Positions 9,404 through 21,231 of a stretch of 64,000 nt of DNA are shown one piece after another. The notes under the pieces were generated by a model. It made no database searches, was not told where the DNA came from, and saw only the letters and a list, made by a program, of their open reading frames with translations. Each line of letters starts with the position of its first letter. The stretch's first letter is position 1. Position numbers and translations under genes: made by a program. This stretch comes from Heligmosomoides polygyrus polygyrus (Eukaryota; Nematoda; Chromadorea; Rhabditida; Heligmosomidae): contig OX377202.1 of NCBI GenBank assembly GCA_947396885.1, positions 108,022,221 through 108,086,220 of the forward strand, written 5' to 3'.

Positions 9404-12017
9404 TCATATGAAGTTCGCAGGCCTTATACAGAGACAACCCTTCTTTTTCGCGTCTAAAATTTCAAAGTGCTTTTACATAAATATTAAGCAACATAATCCA
9501 AATAATCTCTGTCAACTTACTGTCATGCGGTTGGAACTTCTCCGGTGCCGTAACGTAGTGGTCGGTGGTGGTCTCCTCAATCGGCTCCAGAACCGTGTTC
9601 TGCTCCGCATCCGCTTCGTCCAACGGCTCCTCCTCCTCATCTTTCTTCTGCTTCAGCTGTTTCGCGACGAAAGCCCTGTCCACAAAGGTGGCGTCCTGAG
9701 CAGCGTGAGCAGCCAGTACCGCTGGAGGAGCGGTGCGTTCTCCAGGTGCTGTTGGGTACTCCCAGGGAGCTGTCGATGTCTCCTCATCGTCAGCGTCGGA
9801 TTTCTCGACCGCCGCCTCGTCGATCGACTCTTCTACAAAAGACGGATCGATTATTGATTCAACTGTAGTAGTCACTTCTACGGGGTCAACAACAGCAGTG
9901 GGCTTTGCGGTTACTTGTTTTGGGATCATTCGGACTTTTGGGCCTCGGAAGATCTCCTTCTTCTCAACGGGGGCCACCTGCTTCTTCTCCGGATGGGACT
10001 TGCCGTGCTTTCGGTGGATCTTCTTCTTGTGTCTGCGAACTTTTCGGCGGGTAATCACTACATTAACGGGCAGCGGCTGTGGGAAGGGGGAGTTGACGAA
10101 GATGGGACTCGGACGCACGAAGGTGCCGTTTCTAGCGTCAAACGACGTGCCTGCGGGGGTCTCATCATCGTACTCGTCTTCATTGTCGGACGAGAGCGAG
10201 ATCGTGCCATTTTTTGAGGAATCTCCAGTCACCTGTCCTTCGTCTGAGGTGGAATTCGACCAGTTCTTCGCGCTGATGTCCTCTGGTCTAGGAATCTCGG
10301 AAGCGTTATACTTTCGCTTCAACTCCAGTGAGTCTCCACTCAGCGGCGGATCAGAAGTAGAGATCGACCAGGTCTTCTCGCTGAAATTCCCTGGTCTAGG
10401 AACCTCGGAGGCGTTATATTTTCGCTTCAGCTTCTTGGACCTGTGCGTTTTTACGGTCACCTTTTTTCTCTGGGGGGTCTCTTCCGTAATCGTCGTCGTC
10501 TCGCTAGTGATCCCATCAGCATCCTCTTCATTGCTCTCAATATCATCTTCAGATGCCTTGATGTCTGGTAAGCTCACGGGGGTAGGAAGATCGGAAGGAG
10601 ACTTATCAGCGGGGAGAAGCTCCGGTCTTGGCAGGCCTGACCCTTTGTCCGAAGTGGAAGTCGCCCAGGTCTTCGCGCTGACGTTCCCTGGCCTAGGAAT
10701 CTCGGAAGCGTTATACTTTCGCTTCAGCTCCAGCGAATCTCCGCTCAGTGGCGGTTCAGAAGTGGAGGTCTTAAACGTCTTCGCACTGATGTCCTCTGGT
10801 CTAGGAATCTCGGAAGCGTTATACTTCCTCTTCAGCTCCAGCGAGTCTCCACTCACCGCCCGTTCTTCAGAAGTAGAAGTCGACCATTTCTTTGCGCTGG
10901 CGCTATCTGGCCTAGGGATCTCAGAAGCGTTATACTTTCGCTTCAGCTTCTTGGACCTATGGACCTTCACAGTCACCTTTTTTCTCTCGGGGGACTCTTC
11001 CGTAATCGTCGTTGTCTCACTGGTGATCCTGTCAGCATCCTCTTCATTGTTCTCAATGGCATTTTCAGAAGCCTTGATGTCGGGTAATCTCACCGATGTA
11101 GGAAGATCAGAAGAGGAATTCTCAAGCTCTGGTCTTGGCAGGTCCGTGCTTTCGTTCGAGCCCATGCTCAGCAGATGTTTTTTGTAGGACAACTTCATCG
11201 GCTTCGGGAAATTTGACGTGCCATTCTTCAGGGCAAGACGTCTAGGCTTTGGAAAGACCCTCTCGAATTCTGTGACTTTTAGGACCTTCGGAGCAGGGAA
11301 CACTGGCGGAAGCAGTTTGCTCGGGAGCCTCTTAGGGTGAGCAGTGGATTCTGGAGTGGTACGTTCATCAGGGCTAGGCCGATCAGCCTCCTCGTTCTCG
11401 GATGGAAGGTCTTTTGACTCCGGGAAGTCTTCCGACGCCTCCGAGTCTTCGACTTCCTTTGGTGATGTTGGCTTGGGGGAAGGGTTGACCGGTATCTTCT
11501 GAAGCTTTAACGGTCTGGGAAAGTCGGTGTAGATGGACTTCGTGTGCTCAGGGGGTGAATCTTCAGTTGCTGGTGTGTTAGTAGATGCATCGTTGGCAGT
11601 GCTGTTCTTCAGTGAACGACCTCCGTGCAGCGGTTTAAAGCGATCAAAGCGGTTAGGGCTGTCGACCTTCAAGACTTCAGAACCTGACGGTGTGCGTTTA
11701 TGGCTCTTAAGCGACTTTAGCGATAAAGCTGATTCAAGCTTAGCGTCCAGCTCCTTGCGATCTAACTCGACGCGTTGTCTGCTGAGTTCCGAAGGGGACA
11801 TCTTCTCCAAGAACGCCGAGATCTCGTCCGATGTCCTCGGCTCACCGGTGACAGCCTTGACGTCCCTGGCTCTCAACGCCAGCGGCGGTTTGGCGTACGT
11901 CGACGGTTTCTTGTGTCGACCTGAAACGTGCTGCGGTGATGTGAATGAGTGCATGTGCAAGCTGTGGTGAATTAAGCAGACCCAAAAGCAAAGCGTCAAC
12001 GTCAAGCTTGACCAAAA
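9404..12017 (-). CDS. Repetitive secreted-type protein, RP-rich with N-glycosylation sequons
   Basis: A long exon (12017-9521) is followed by a 67-base intron (GTAAGT donor at 9520, TTTTAG acceptor) and a short last exon (9453-9404) ending ANFI-stop. The joining codon is phase 1. The product would be about 850 residues. A hydrophobic segment LTLCFWVCLIHHS near the start looks like a signal peptide, but no ATG precedes it in frame: an in-frame stop lies at 12018-12020, so the exon probably begins at a TAG acceptor and the ATG is in an unfound upstream exon. The body is low-complexity: several FPKP/LPRP motifs, then five copies of KRKYNASE-I/V-PRP, each with an NAS sequon. A unit of about 70 residues containing LPDIKAS, EEDAD-ITSETTTITEE and KKVTVK is itself duplicated. 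A basic RRKVRRHKKKIHRKHGKSH stretch follows, then an acidic tail. I do not recognise the family; an extracellular or cuticular role is inferred only from composition. Confidence 0.75.
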
Positions 12018-12142
12018 CTAAGTGGCGCTTTAGCCGTTGGTAGAACGCCTTCTTAAAATAGAGTGACATTTTCGAGCTACGACTAATTTTTTGGCAACAC
12101 TACAGGAGTTCCCATTAAAAAAACTGAGTAAACATGTCCCTA

Positions 12143-12304
12143 AGGGCCTGTTCATACTTCGAGCGACAAGAGCGACAAGAGCGACTGGAGGAACTGGAGC
12201 GACGGACATGGTGTGGTGTACGTACATAGTTACGTACTCCACACTACATCCGTCGCCCGAGTCGCTCCAGTCGCTCTTGTCGCTCGAAGTATGAACACGC
12301 CCTC
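12143..12304. mobile_element. Palindromic MITE, TTCATACTTC type
   Basis: The element begins agggcctgttcatacttcga and ends with the complement tcgaagtatgaacacgccct. The arms carry the tandem phrase gagcgacaagagcgac and, inside, a second palindrome gtgtggtgtacgta. Related copies lie at 33098-33462 and 46439-46656. No coding capacity. Confidence 0.8.
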
Positions 12305-12619
12305 AGCCACAACCTAATCGCGCTCCAATGACAAATCGCTCGGAAACAACGGCGGAGTGGCGTTCTATCCCCCGCCCTTTAATCAGAGGCGTGGCAAATG
12401 TCTGCGTCTCCACTATCTTGTAAGGTAGCCATTAGACTCTCGAGCAAGCCCAGGGGGTTGAGGGTGGGCGGGCCAGGGGGACGAGGGGATAGAACGCTCG
12501 ACCCCCGGAAACAGCACCAGTGCGACGAGAAGGGATGACAATGAGGTGATAGCGCTCGTTTTCGTAAGGAAACTTGTTATTGGTGTCACTCGATATTCGT
12601 TACTCTTCTGCACATTAAG

Positions 12620-12895
12620 CCCTAGCTTATACTTGCGCCGCTGGGCGGCGCGGCACCATGGTCGGGTTAGCCCTAGTTTATACTTGCGCCGCTGCGCAGC
12701 GCGGCATGATGGTCGGAATAGATATCGACCGGGCGGCGCGAAAAATCAATGTCTATGGCGATCGAAGTGCCGCGCCGCGTAGCGGCGCAAGTGTAAACTA
12801 GGGCATAGATATCGACGGGGCGACGCGAAAAATCGATATCTATGGCGACCGTGGTGCCGCGCCGCGTGGCGGCGCAAGTGTAAACTAGGGCTAAG
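12620..12895. mobile_element. Palindromic MITE, TTATACTTGCGCCGC type
   Basis: The outer edge is ccctagcttatacttgcgcc and the far edge ggcgcaagtgtaaactaggg. A second left edge at 12670 and a second right edge at 12785 show nested or tandem copies. The interior has gatatcgac and cgcgaaaaatcgatatc. Related pieces are at 25765-25850 and 45795-45925. Confidence 0.75.
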
Positions 12896-12932
12896 ACAGG
12901 TACATTGAATGCGGCTCCCAGTCGTGCCATTG

Positions 12933-13362
12933 AGTCCGTTTATACTTCTATCACTGGGCGACGTGACTCAAACCGAGCGATGTATCCATCGCATCAGGTC
13001 CCTATTATACTTCCGACGCTGAGCGACGCGATGCCATGTATACTGTCCAAATTGATCGATCGCGTCCCACAATCAATATGGCCATCATACGTGGCGTCTT
13101 TTCGCTCAGCGTCGAAATATAAGCGACCCTCACGCTATTTCGACGAAAAGCACTCCGAACAGCCGACGACGCACGTTGGCGTACTTGCATACACGTATTT
13201 GTGCACACATTTCCGGGTCCACTGCAGACGGCAACTAAACAATCCACAGCGATCAATCGATTTCGAGAGCGACGCGATCCGACCCTGAGCTACGTGATCA
13301 ATCAATTTGGCCTTTATGCATGACATTGTCGCGCGGCGATGGAAGTATAAACGGAGCCTTAG
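12933..13362. mobile_element. Nested palindromic MITEs, TTATACTTC type
   Basis: The outer pair is gagtccgtttatacttc near 12935 and gaagtataaacggagcc near 13345. An inner complete copy (about 12998-13130) runs from gtccctattatacttccgac to gtcgaaatataagcgaccc and contains the family core tccaaattgatcgatcgcgt. One copy has apparently inserted into another. Confidence 0.65.
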
Positions 13363-13671
13363 GCCTCGTGCATACTTCCTGTTGCCGCGATAGAATCGCG
13401 GCGATGAGTTTTTCAGAGCGACGTGAGATGATGTGGAGTTCTTAGCGCTCGTCGCACTGCTCATCGCTTTTCAAGGGAGCGCGACGGCGATTCACCCAGC
13501 GGGTCGAGCGTTCTACCCCTTGTCTCCTGGCCCGTCCACCCCCAACCCCCTGAGCTTCCTCGATGGTTCAGTGGCTGCTTTACGAGATAGTGGAGACGCA
13601 GACATTTGCCACGCCTCTGTTTAAAGGGCGGGGGTAGAACGCCACTTCGGCATTCACTCAGGACTAAGGGG

Positions 13672-13800
13672 TCGTTTAGTGCGCGCGCGAAGCGCGACGC
13701 GATCCCATGTGCAGTGGCCGAATCGATCAATCGCGTCGCTCGATCTATTTGGCCACTACACATGCATCGCGTCGCGCGTCGCGCGCTCACCAAATGAGCC
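13672..13800. mobile_element. Palindromic MITE, TTTAGTGCGCGC-ended variant
   Basis: The ends are gtcgtttagtgcgcgcgcga and tcgcgcgctcaccaaatgag. The interior ggccgaatcgatcaatcgcg matches the core of the TTATACTTC type, so the cores are related while the ends differ. Other copies are at 25942-26080 and 29308-29428. Confidence 0.7.
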
Positions 13801-13884
13801 CTCACGCTAAACATCGCGCGCGGTGGGATCGTCATGAACTGAGCACCGCGATAGCATCGCGATGGAACTGTGCCCCCGGTCATA

Positions 13885-14366
13885 AGCCTATGTTATATTC
13901 CCGCAGGAGCATCCGCAGACGGGCGGGAACCGCGCCGAGATCCCTCATCTGGCCAATGGCCGCGCCCCGCCCCGCCACGCCCGCCGTCCGCGGATCGCCG
14001 CCGAGAGACGATGAGAGGGCTGTTAACGCCCTCTCAGACTTCTGCGGCGTTGCCGCTGCCCTATCCTTCATCATAGGACATGGACGCAGAGCTCGCCGCC
14101 AACGGCGAGCCCAGCGACGCCGCTGGAGCGGCGCCGCCGAATATGATTCGAATCACTCGAGACGGCTGACTCATCGATTTCGCCGTCCGCCGGGAGAGTC
14201 TGTCTGCGCTCTGCCCTTTTGCGACGGGGATCTCTGCAGAAACCGGTGCCAACCGGTATCCAGTGCGACGCTAGCCGTCCTGGCTCGACGACGACCGTCC
14301 GCGGCGCACCTTCCGTCCTCGGACGCCCCGCGGATGCTCCCGCGGGAGTATAACATAGGCCATAGG
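13885..14366. mobile_element. GC-rich palindromic element, TGTTATA-ended
   Basis: The left edge taagcctatgttatattccc is mirrored by the right edge gggagtataacataggccat. Inner arms mirror gcaggagcatccgcagacg with the capped gcggatgctcccgc. It is larger than its relatives at 17765-18060 and 28344-28682 and very GC-rich. Overlapping long open frames on both strands follow from the composition and are not regarded as genes. Confidence 0.7.
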
Positions 14367-15378
14367 AAGACAATACGGCACCTACTGCCCACTAGAAACC
14401 GGTAGAGGGCCCACTCTGTTCCCTTCCATTTCTGACGGCATTATCCTCGCCGCATTGAAGATAGGTGCCTTCTGGAGTTATTACGGATGCGCAAGCGTGT
14501 TCCTTTTTCATCCTACGGGCTTCTGGGCAAATTCCGTGGAATTCATACAGCAAAATGAACTCTAAACTAGCATCTGGGTGTTTGGTTCTCCTACGTTCTT
14601 GAAGGTCCTAGCAATTCTTTGAAGTAATTACCAATTCTTTAATTTTTGCAATCACTTTATAGTACGGAGAAGCTCTTAGCCGCGCAATGATGCCAAAGCC
14701 CTTTCTTCCCATGTCAGTTTGTAACACAGTCTCTACAGCTTCATTTTGAGCTAAAAATTGGTTATGTGTAGCTTCCTCGTTCTCTCTTCGCTATCCGTCG
14801 CTTATTTTGGGCGAAAAAGTTGCTGGTCAACGTTCCAGTACTTGAAGCATCGATGCTCAATCGAATATGTTAGGTGAAAGCCATTGCTGTGCATTAACAT
14901 AATAAATATTAAGTGCAACCAAATAAACGGGGTTACGTGCTGACGGCGTTAGTGAACTGAGGCTACTGAGGGGATGTTTATTCAAAAGGGTGGCACAAAT
15001 TGACTGGAGGACTTCACTTTTCAAGTTTAGGGTTTCGTTCTCAACAACCTTCTAAAGTATATCTTGGATGTTGATGCAAAAAACGCCACTGGATCTGCTC
15101 AAAAAATTACTCTGCATTCGTACCTGTGCCGTGCGGCTGCTTCTTTGGCTGTGTTGGTGAGTAAGCAATAACAATGTCGTGATCCTTGGACGTGCTGTCA
15201 ATCTAAAATCGTCACTATTTCCTTCGATTTTGTTCACACATTTTAATAGTGAAGGTAATCCAGTTATGTTTGCGAACAGCTGTTTAGTTATAGAACAAAG
15301 ATAGTTGAACTCAGCATCTACGTCTGAATATAGGCGCGCTGCGTCACAGCGCAACATTATCGGAACTTCTGGGTTATG
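14367..15378. other. No gene recognised
   Basis: No exon with good splice context and no repeat family seen elsewhere in the window was identified here. Confidence 0.3.
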
Positions 15379-15380
15379 TA

Positions 15381-16246
15381 TTAGGATGTCCCATAACTTT
15401 CTGGGCTACTTGAACCATGAGTGTTTGGCGCGTTACAACTTCCATATACAAGATCAAAACGAGATGTTCTCTTGGCACAAGAAGGCGATTCGAATACGTT
15501 TCGCAAGAGCACATTGATTGCCTCTATCAGCCTACTGCCCGCACTTTGGCAATTTCTTGAACATGAAATTGCCGACAGCCGAAATCGCGACTTGCTTCTT
15601 CATCACTTTCGTTCTGGACTGTCCGTGTACGTTGCTGACAAAGCTATGGTTGTTTTGTTAGGTCCGGACCCCTGCAGCAAGTGCAACGTGTGAAACTTGG
15701 TTTCCATAAGGGAATGTACAGCATTACGGAAAAGAAGTGTACAGGATCCAATCAGGCCGGTGTCGCGCACTACTCGCTTTTACCGGATGGACAGACGATT
15801 ACAGCAGACTTTTTCATTGAAGATATGCTGGAAATGAAGCGTAAGCTGCATGAGGAGTATCCGAGATTCGGTGCTATTCGTGTCTTAATGGATTACGCAC
15901 GACCGCATCGAGCGGAACGAACGCAGAAAACGATGAGGAAGGAGTCTGTCGGAATTGTAGCACATCCTGCTATTCACCAGATATCAGCCCTTGTGACTAT
16001 GCAGCACACAGAAGTCTCCTCATTTTTCCATGAACTGACTATGCTCGCAATGTCAAGAAGTTTAGTGCGCAATCGACGAATGGATCGGCAGCAGGCCAAC
16101 TTCCTTCCTTGGGAATGCAATCAACTCTCTGCCCAATCGTTGGAAAAAAGTTGCGGCCACAGATGGAGAATATATCGTTTGACTACCGTTTCTCATTATC
16201 CTGTTGTGAATGGTGTGATAGCCCACAAAATTACGAGACACCCTAA
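15381..16246 (+). mobile_element. Mariner element with decayed transposase
   Basis: Inverted ends TTAGGATGTCCCATAACTTT and its near complement, ending at 16246 in ccctaa, are flanked by TA on both sides (15379-15380 and 16247-16248). The plus strand encodes transposase fragments: HYSLLPDGQTITADFFIEDM, YPRFGAIRVLMDYARPHRAE (second catalytic aspartate region) and, after a frameshift, SPCDYAAH, the region of the third aspartate. The N-terminal DNA-binding half is absent or unrecognisable and the frame is broken, so it is inactive. Confidence 0.8.
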
Positions 16247-16573
16247 TAAAAGTTGTATCCTCACATTATAATGAGTTGTATTATAAAAGATCAGGAGAAA
16301 ATGTACTGCAGTCCTGTGCAGAATCTGGTTTTAGACCTCCTGCCGTGTCAAGCACCGGCTGCCGCTACTTTTCATGAGTCTGTTGCTCGCGGGACCTCAG
16401 ACGGGCGAAAAATAGTGTATTCAACATCGCCCGGCTGTGTCTTCTTCTTTGAAAACAAGAAGTACACGACGACTCATATGTATTACGCTGGCCGAAAAGT
16501 CTTGTAGCAAAAAATTGTTTTTCATTCAACTTGGTTTTCTAAATACAAACAAGGAGTCAGCAATATATTCACC

Positions 16574-16745
16574 ATAGGCCTATGTTATACTTCGGCGACG
16601 CGTCGCCGACCCTGCGACCCGTCACCGACAGCCCGTCACCGACGTCGCCGACGTCGCCGACGTAGCCACAGACAGTGGTCGACGTCGGCGACGTCGTCAA
16701 CAGATTCTGTGGCGGCGTCGGGGACAACGTTGACAGGAGAGCACC
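16574..16745. mobile_element. GTTATACTTCGGCGAC MITE, partial
   Basis: The left edge ataggcctatgttatacttc and the gtcgccgacgtcgccgac arm match the element at 17765-18060. The right terminal motif is missing, so the copy is truncated or has lost its second arm. Confidence 0.6.
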
Positions 16746-17578
16746 GGAGAGCATTTTTAGCATCGGAGAGGGTTTTCAATGTCATCATTTGGTAACCAGT
16801 CTGCCCATAGAAAGGCTAATTGATCACATCTGCCTCGAATTTGCATACATTTTGAGCTTTTCTTATTCTTCAAAAGAAATTTTAATTCTTATTTCTTCTT
16901 AATGCTTCAAGACTTGATGATGATTTTTTGTTCTGTATGTACGGCAGTCTGCTCAACCATTGTTAATCTGCCGAATTTTCTTTTACTAACCAAATTTGGC
17001 TTTTAGAAGGATGGATAGGTGTTCAAAGGTTTCACTAGCAGCAATGTTAGAACCATTCAAAAGTACCTGTATTTTTAGGATACCCTGTATTTTTCGCAAG
17101 GCATAGCGTGTTTTTAGGTTTTAAACTTTAAAAGAAGCACAAATCAAAAGATACGGTCACTTTGTAGAGAGATTATAAGAAGTATTCAAGCGAAACACAA
17201 TAGACATCAATAGATTGTAAAATGCAAGATAACAGACGAGTGCATGGCGCAGTCTATCCCGATCATACGTCAAAAAAGCGTCGGTTTAGCAAGGACCTTT
17301 TTCGTTAAATCGTATATAAATTAAATTTACGCAGAATTCTCGAAGTTCAAAGAAAAATATAACTCTTAATTAGTAAGAATTCTATCTCGAAAAAGCTCTT
17401 CGCAGAGGTTTGCATTACCATTTGAGAAAGCGAAGAAACACTACTTATTTTCTACACAGTTCTATTTAGTATTACTTGCTCTACACGGAAGCAAATAGGC
17501 CTAGAAAATGCGAACAGAACGGCTGAGAAGGACACAAAAAGGAAGAAAAGTGACAAATTGAAGGGGAGCTAAGGTTTA

Positions 17579-17760
17579 GGGTCCCACTCCCTTCCAAACA
17601 CTCAGTGTTTTAATCATTTGTGCTTTTTGTGTTGGCAGGACGGTGTCTTTTGCACTTCTCGATTTCGTAATTCGAAGTACGGTGGTGATGATGGCAGTTC
17701 CGGGAACGAAGAACCAACCCACAGTCATAACGCTCCATCGGAGCGCATTTTCTGCCACTC
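17579..17760 (-). other. Possible exon with a transmembrane segment
   Basis: A minus-strand frame of about 60 residues ends at a TAA at 17579. It contains a hydrophobic stretch SVMTVGWFFVPGTAIITTVL followed by a basic tail (RITKSRSAK). It lies on the same strand and downstream of the exons ending at 20075, so it might be a terminal exon of that gene. However, I find no acceptor giving the required phase 0. A chance open frame is equally possible. Confidence 0.2.
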
Positions 17761-17764
17761 TTGG

Positions 17765-18060
17765 ATGACTCGGCTACGTCGGTGACGGACTGTCGCCGTG
17801 CACAGCACGGCGACGCGCTGTCACCGACGTCGGCGACGCTGACGTCGTCGGCCCGTCTGTGGCGACGTCGGCGACGTCGGTGACGCGTCTGTGGCGACGT
17901 CGGCGACGTCGGCGGCGGAAGTATAACACCCCCTGCGGAGCTCTCGGCGATGTCGCCGGCGACGCTGTGATGTGCGGGCTGCTACGCAGTGCGTAGCAGC
18001 CCCTACAGCATAGCGTCGCCGACGTCGGCGACCCGTCGCCGAAGTATAACATAGGCCATA
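17765..18060. mobile_element. GTTATACTTCGGCGAC MITE inserted at a mariner end
   Basis: The right edge is gtcgccgaagtataacatag. An internal ggcggaagtataacacccc at about 17918 repeats the terminal motif, as in the copy at 28344-28682. The arms are repeats of gtcggcgac. The element replaces the last codons of the mariner transposase at 18061-19140. Confidence 0.65.
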
Positions 18061-19140
18061 GAGCGGAATAACCCTTCTCCCATCTGCTTCGCAAATCGCT
18101 GATTCCATTCGTCCAGAGATCATCGGATTGCGACTTGAAGAAGCTGTCGACTGCCATTTTGCGGCCATAATAGCTTTCAAAATTTTACCCTCTCAAATGA
18201 TGCTTCAGCGGTCGATGGTAGTCCGATGGCGCAAGATCCGGTGGATGGGCTACCGGATGTAAGCCAGGTTCGGCTGTCTTCTCACAGGTTGTCGACCGAT
18301 CTTTTTTGCCTTTTTCTCGCATTGCATCGGCCAATTTCTGAAGCTGATTAACAATATGGAAGCGGTGTCCGTCTTGCCGTCACCAAGCAGCTCACAGTAG
18401 ATTGGCTGCGGTGTCTTGGCTCCTTTATTGGAGACTTTACCCTAAGTGGGCTTTTAAGGTGGTCCGGTGGTATAGACAATTCTTTATCTGAACTAGAGCT
18501 GCCGCTCTGGACGGCTCAAATATACGACACTGCCCATGGACCAGCTCTCCGCCTTGCACAGCTGGCGAGGAGGTCGCGCTCTCTGTGCGAAACATTGGCC
18601 CTTTCTCATTCCACCAAACGCAAAGTAAATGTTCACGTTTGTGTGGGTCGGCTGGACTGGCGGTTCTGCGTCGCGTGGGGCCAGACGGCGTTATCGTAGG
18701 CTATCGAGCTCTCATCTCCAGTCACTAGATCCTCCATAAATTCCTTTCGATGCGGCAGCGCAAGAGTGACTGGCTATGTTCATTCGCACTTGCTTACGTT
18801 CCACGGTCAGCCTATGAGGGATCCATCTTGTCAAAACTTTTCGACAGCCGAAGTCGTGCAGATGCAGCTCGATGGTGGAGTGGGTGCAGCCGAGAGTTGT
18901 TGCCAGTTTCCGTGTAGTTGCTTCTGGATTGGATCCACCCTGATCGATAGCAGAAGGTCGTCCACTGCGCTCTTCGTCTTCAAGGTTCATATCTCCTGAA
19001 TCAAAGCGAGTGAACCAACGATGCACTTTGGCGCGGCCTACTCCCCAAAGTCCCTTCTCCAAGTGCATCACTGATATTAGAGACCGTTGTGCTTGCGTTG
19101 GAGCCTCGGCACCATTCGTAGAAGATGACCACTCGAAGCT
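18061..19140 (-). pseudogene. Mariner transposase pseudogene
   Basis: The minus strand can be followed from the N-terminal helix-turn-helix part to near the C-terminus, in several frames. FYEWCRGSNAST is followed by WFTRFDSGDMNLEDEERSGR, then TRKLATTLGCTHSTIELHLH and WIPHRLTVERKQVRMN. A damaged GDES region and PPDLAPSDYH follow, and finally SQSDDLWTNGISDLRSRWEK. This order is that of the SETMAR/Hsmar1-like mariners. Several frameshifts and stops make it inactive. The 3' end is disrupted by the MITE at 17765-18060; I could not identify the terminal repeats. Confidence 0.8.
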
Positions 19141-19881
19141 ATTGTTGGCTCATCATTTTCGACCAAAATGACTTGCGCGACCTCTTGTATACTCATACAG
19201 CGAAAGATTCCGGAACTTTCTACACGATACTCACTGATCCAGGATTTTTGAATTCTTTCCAGAAAACTCTGAAGTTTTCAAAATTCGGTTTCGAGTCTTT
19301 TCGACCAGCTCAACAGAAGGATCGCCCTCGCGGTCTCAGTCTTGTTGAGTTCCTCCGCTTTGGTAGCCTGCTTTTAGTTGTACAATAAACGGACTATTAA
19401 ACGATTTTGTGTCAGAGGCAACGGACGCCCGCACACCGTCCCTCGGTAACGCTGTGCCATACATTCCATGGGCCTCACCCCTTCCTTCTTGTCTTGTGAT
19501 CTCGTTATTGTTAGTACTTTTAAAGGTATTTTTTTCGTGTTCTGCTTTGCGTTCGCAAAGTTTTGGTTGAGACCTGTGGGTTCTACCTCTACACCCGTTT
19601 CGCGGCTGTTACCTCAGCTCGACTTGAGCAACAGTAGCCCACAAACTACTCACTTTAGCATTGCTACTACCACAGTAGGTGTCTCCATTTGTTCTCTCAC
19701 CTAACAAGTGACGAGTATTTGGTTCGATCCTCAACTAACAGACCATGTCTGAAACATAGCAACTTCCGACGTTTGCTATGACAATGTTTGCAAACGTTCT
19801 AGCTAGCTTGTCCTGTGCTGCCTTCCATGAGAAACGGTGAACTACCTCTACTGGACTAGAAGCGTGCCTGTGATCATTCCG

Positions 19882-20021
19882 TAAGGCCTCGTTTATACTT
19901 CGACGCCGAGCGACGCGACGCCACGTACAGTGGCCATATTGATTGAGCGACGCGATCGATCAATTTGGCTACTTTACGTGCTGTCGCGTCGCTCGGCGTC
20001 AGAAGTATAAGCTGGGCCTAA
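19882..20021. mobile_element. Palindromic MITE, TTTATACTTC type, complete copy
   Basis: The element is 140 bases long. It runs from taaggcctcgtttatacttc to gaagtataagctgggccta and is almost a perfect palindrome through gacgccgagcgacgcgacg. The centre is attgagcgacgcgatcgatc. Relatives are at 21009-21170, 25851-26127, 29429-29565 and 47009-47143. Confidence 0.85.
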
Positions 20022-20074
20022 GTAATAAGCCTTTAATAAATTACAAAAAGAAAGGAATCAAGTTAAGGTCTCAC

Positions 20075-21199
20075 CTTAACTAAGGGTCCGTTGCTGTCCT
20101 GCTTCTTTTTGTCGCTCTCTGAAAAAGAATTGACATCAAATGAAACGTTGAAAAGCTCATGAAACGTTTAATGATAGGTTAATGGTAGGTTAAACTACAG
20201 ACACACCAAGATGGTTTGAATATTTTTTTGTTTAAGAAAAATTTGGTATAACTTTCATTGAAATTTTTTAGTTCAGGTGCCCGAAGAGGAGCAATAATCT
20301 TATAAAAATTTTATTTTTTGAGAAAAAATAATAAATTAAATTTGTCTTAAATCGCACAAGGCAGAAATCATGTAGTGCATTAAAAGATTGGATCGCGCCA
20401 TGCACTCGAAAAGCAAGTCGCAATGCTTGTTTGATTGATAGTGTAAAAACTGCTCACATTCCACAAGGAAGTTAGGATATGTGTTTTTTTACAACTGTTT
20501 ATATTGACCGCTTGCAGGCGTAAAACTGCACGCAAATAGAAATTCAACTGTCAGTCGAATAAAAACTGCGAAAAGTTCGGACAAGGGCATAGCGCAATCT
20601 CTGTTTTGGTGATAGAAAATAGCCGCCTTCCTGCTCTTCAAAACAAGTTTTGAATCATTGTTTTTTCTCGAAAAAAAAATTTATAAAATTTCTAACATTG
20701 TGTTCACTTATTAGGTAGATGAATTGAAACTTCAAAGGAAGACATACTAAAATTTCCCTTCAACAAAAAATATTCTAACATCTTTGAAGATTCTCTAATT
20801 TCACGTAGAAGAACCTCATTTCAATTTGGAAGAGTTCGGTTTGATCTCAAACGTTTTAGGCTTAGGCTTAGAAGAATGTCCATCTTGACGTGTGAAATTC
20901 ATCTGAAAAGTGTCCAATTTGGTTTGAAAAGTGTTCAATTCGACGTGAAAATTGTATGTATCCGTGCTCTTGTATTGGTAATAGTTTCTTATTGTACTGC
21001 ATCCTATATGGCCCCGTTCATACTTCGACGCCGAGCGACGCGACGCCACGTATGATGGCGTCGCGTCTCTCGGCGTCGAAGTATGAACGATCGATCGAAC
21101 GACGCGATCGATCAATTTGGCCACTTTACATGCCGTCGCGTCGCTCGGCGTCGGAAGCAAACGGGGCCTATCACTTACGCCTCATACATTGTACAGAAA

Positions 21200-21231
<32 letters not shown>

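Larger units (their letters stand above)
12355..13646. repeat. Large inverted repeat enclosing nested MITEs
   Basis: Arms of about 146 bases at 12355-12500 and 13500-13646 are inverted copies. The left starts gagtggcgttctatccccc and ends agaacgctcg; the right starts cgagcgttctacccc and ends gggggtagaacgccact. They share gaggcgtggcaaatgtctgc. The 1 kb between them is filled by palindromic elements at 12620-12895 and 12933-13362. It may be one non-autonomous transposon later invaded by MITEs. Confidence 0.6.

Noticed and set aside
9733..11187. 484-codon plus-strand frame opposite the repetitive secreted gene
   Set aside because: It is the antisense shadow of the minus-strand repeats (SSSESPLSG-like). 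The minus strand has the signal-like start, sequons and a clean intron.
12003..12005. TTG as the start codon of the repetitive secreted protein
   Set aside because: Animal nuclear genes rarely start at TTG. A stop 12 bases upstream next to a TAG acceptor makes an upstream coding exon more likely.
13707..14405. 232-codon plus-strand frame and its minus-strand counterparts
   Set aside because: They lie in very GC-rich palindromic MITEs with few stop codons by composition. Frames are open on both strands and no domain is visible.
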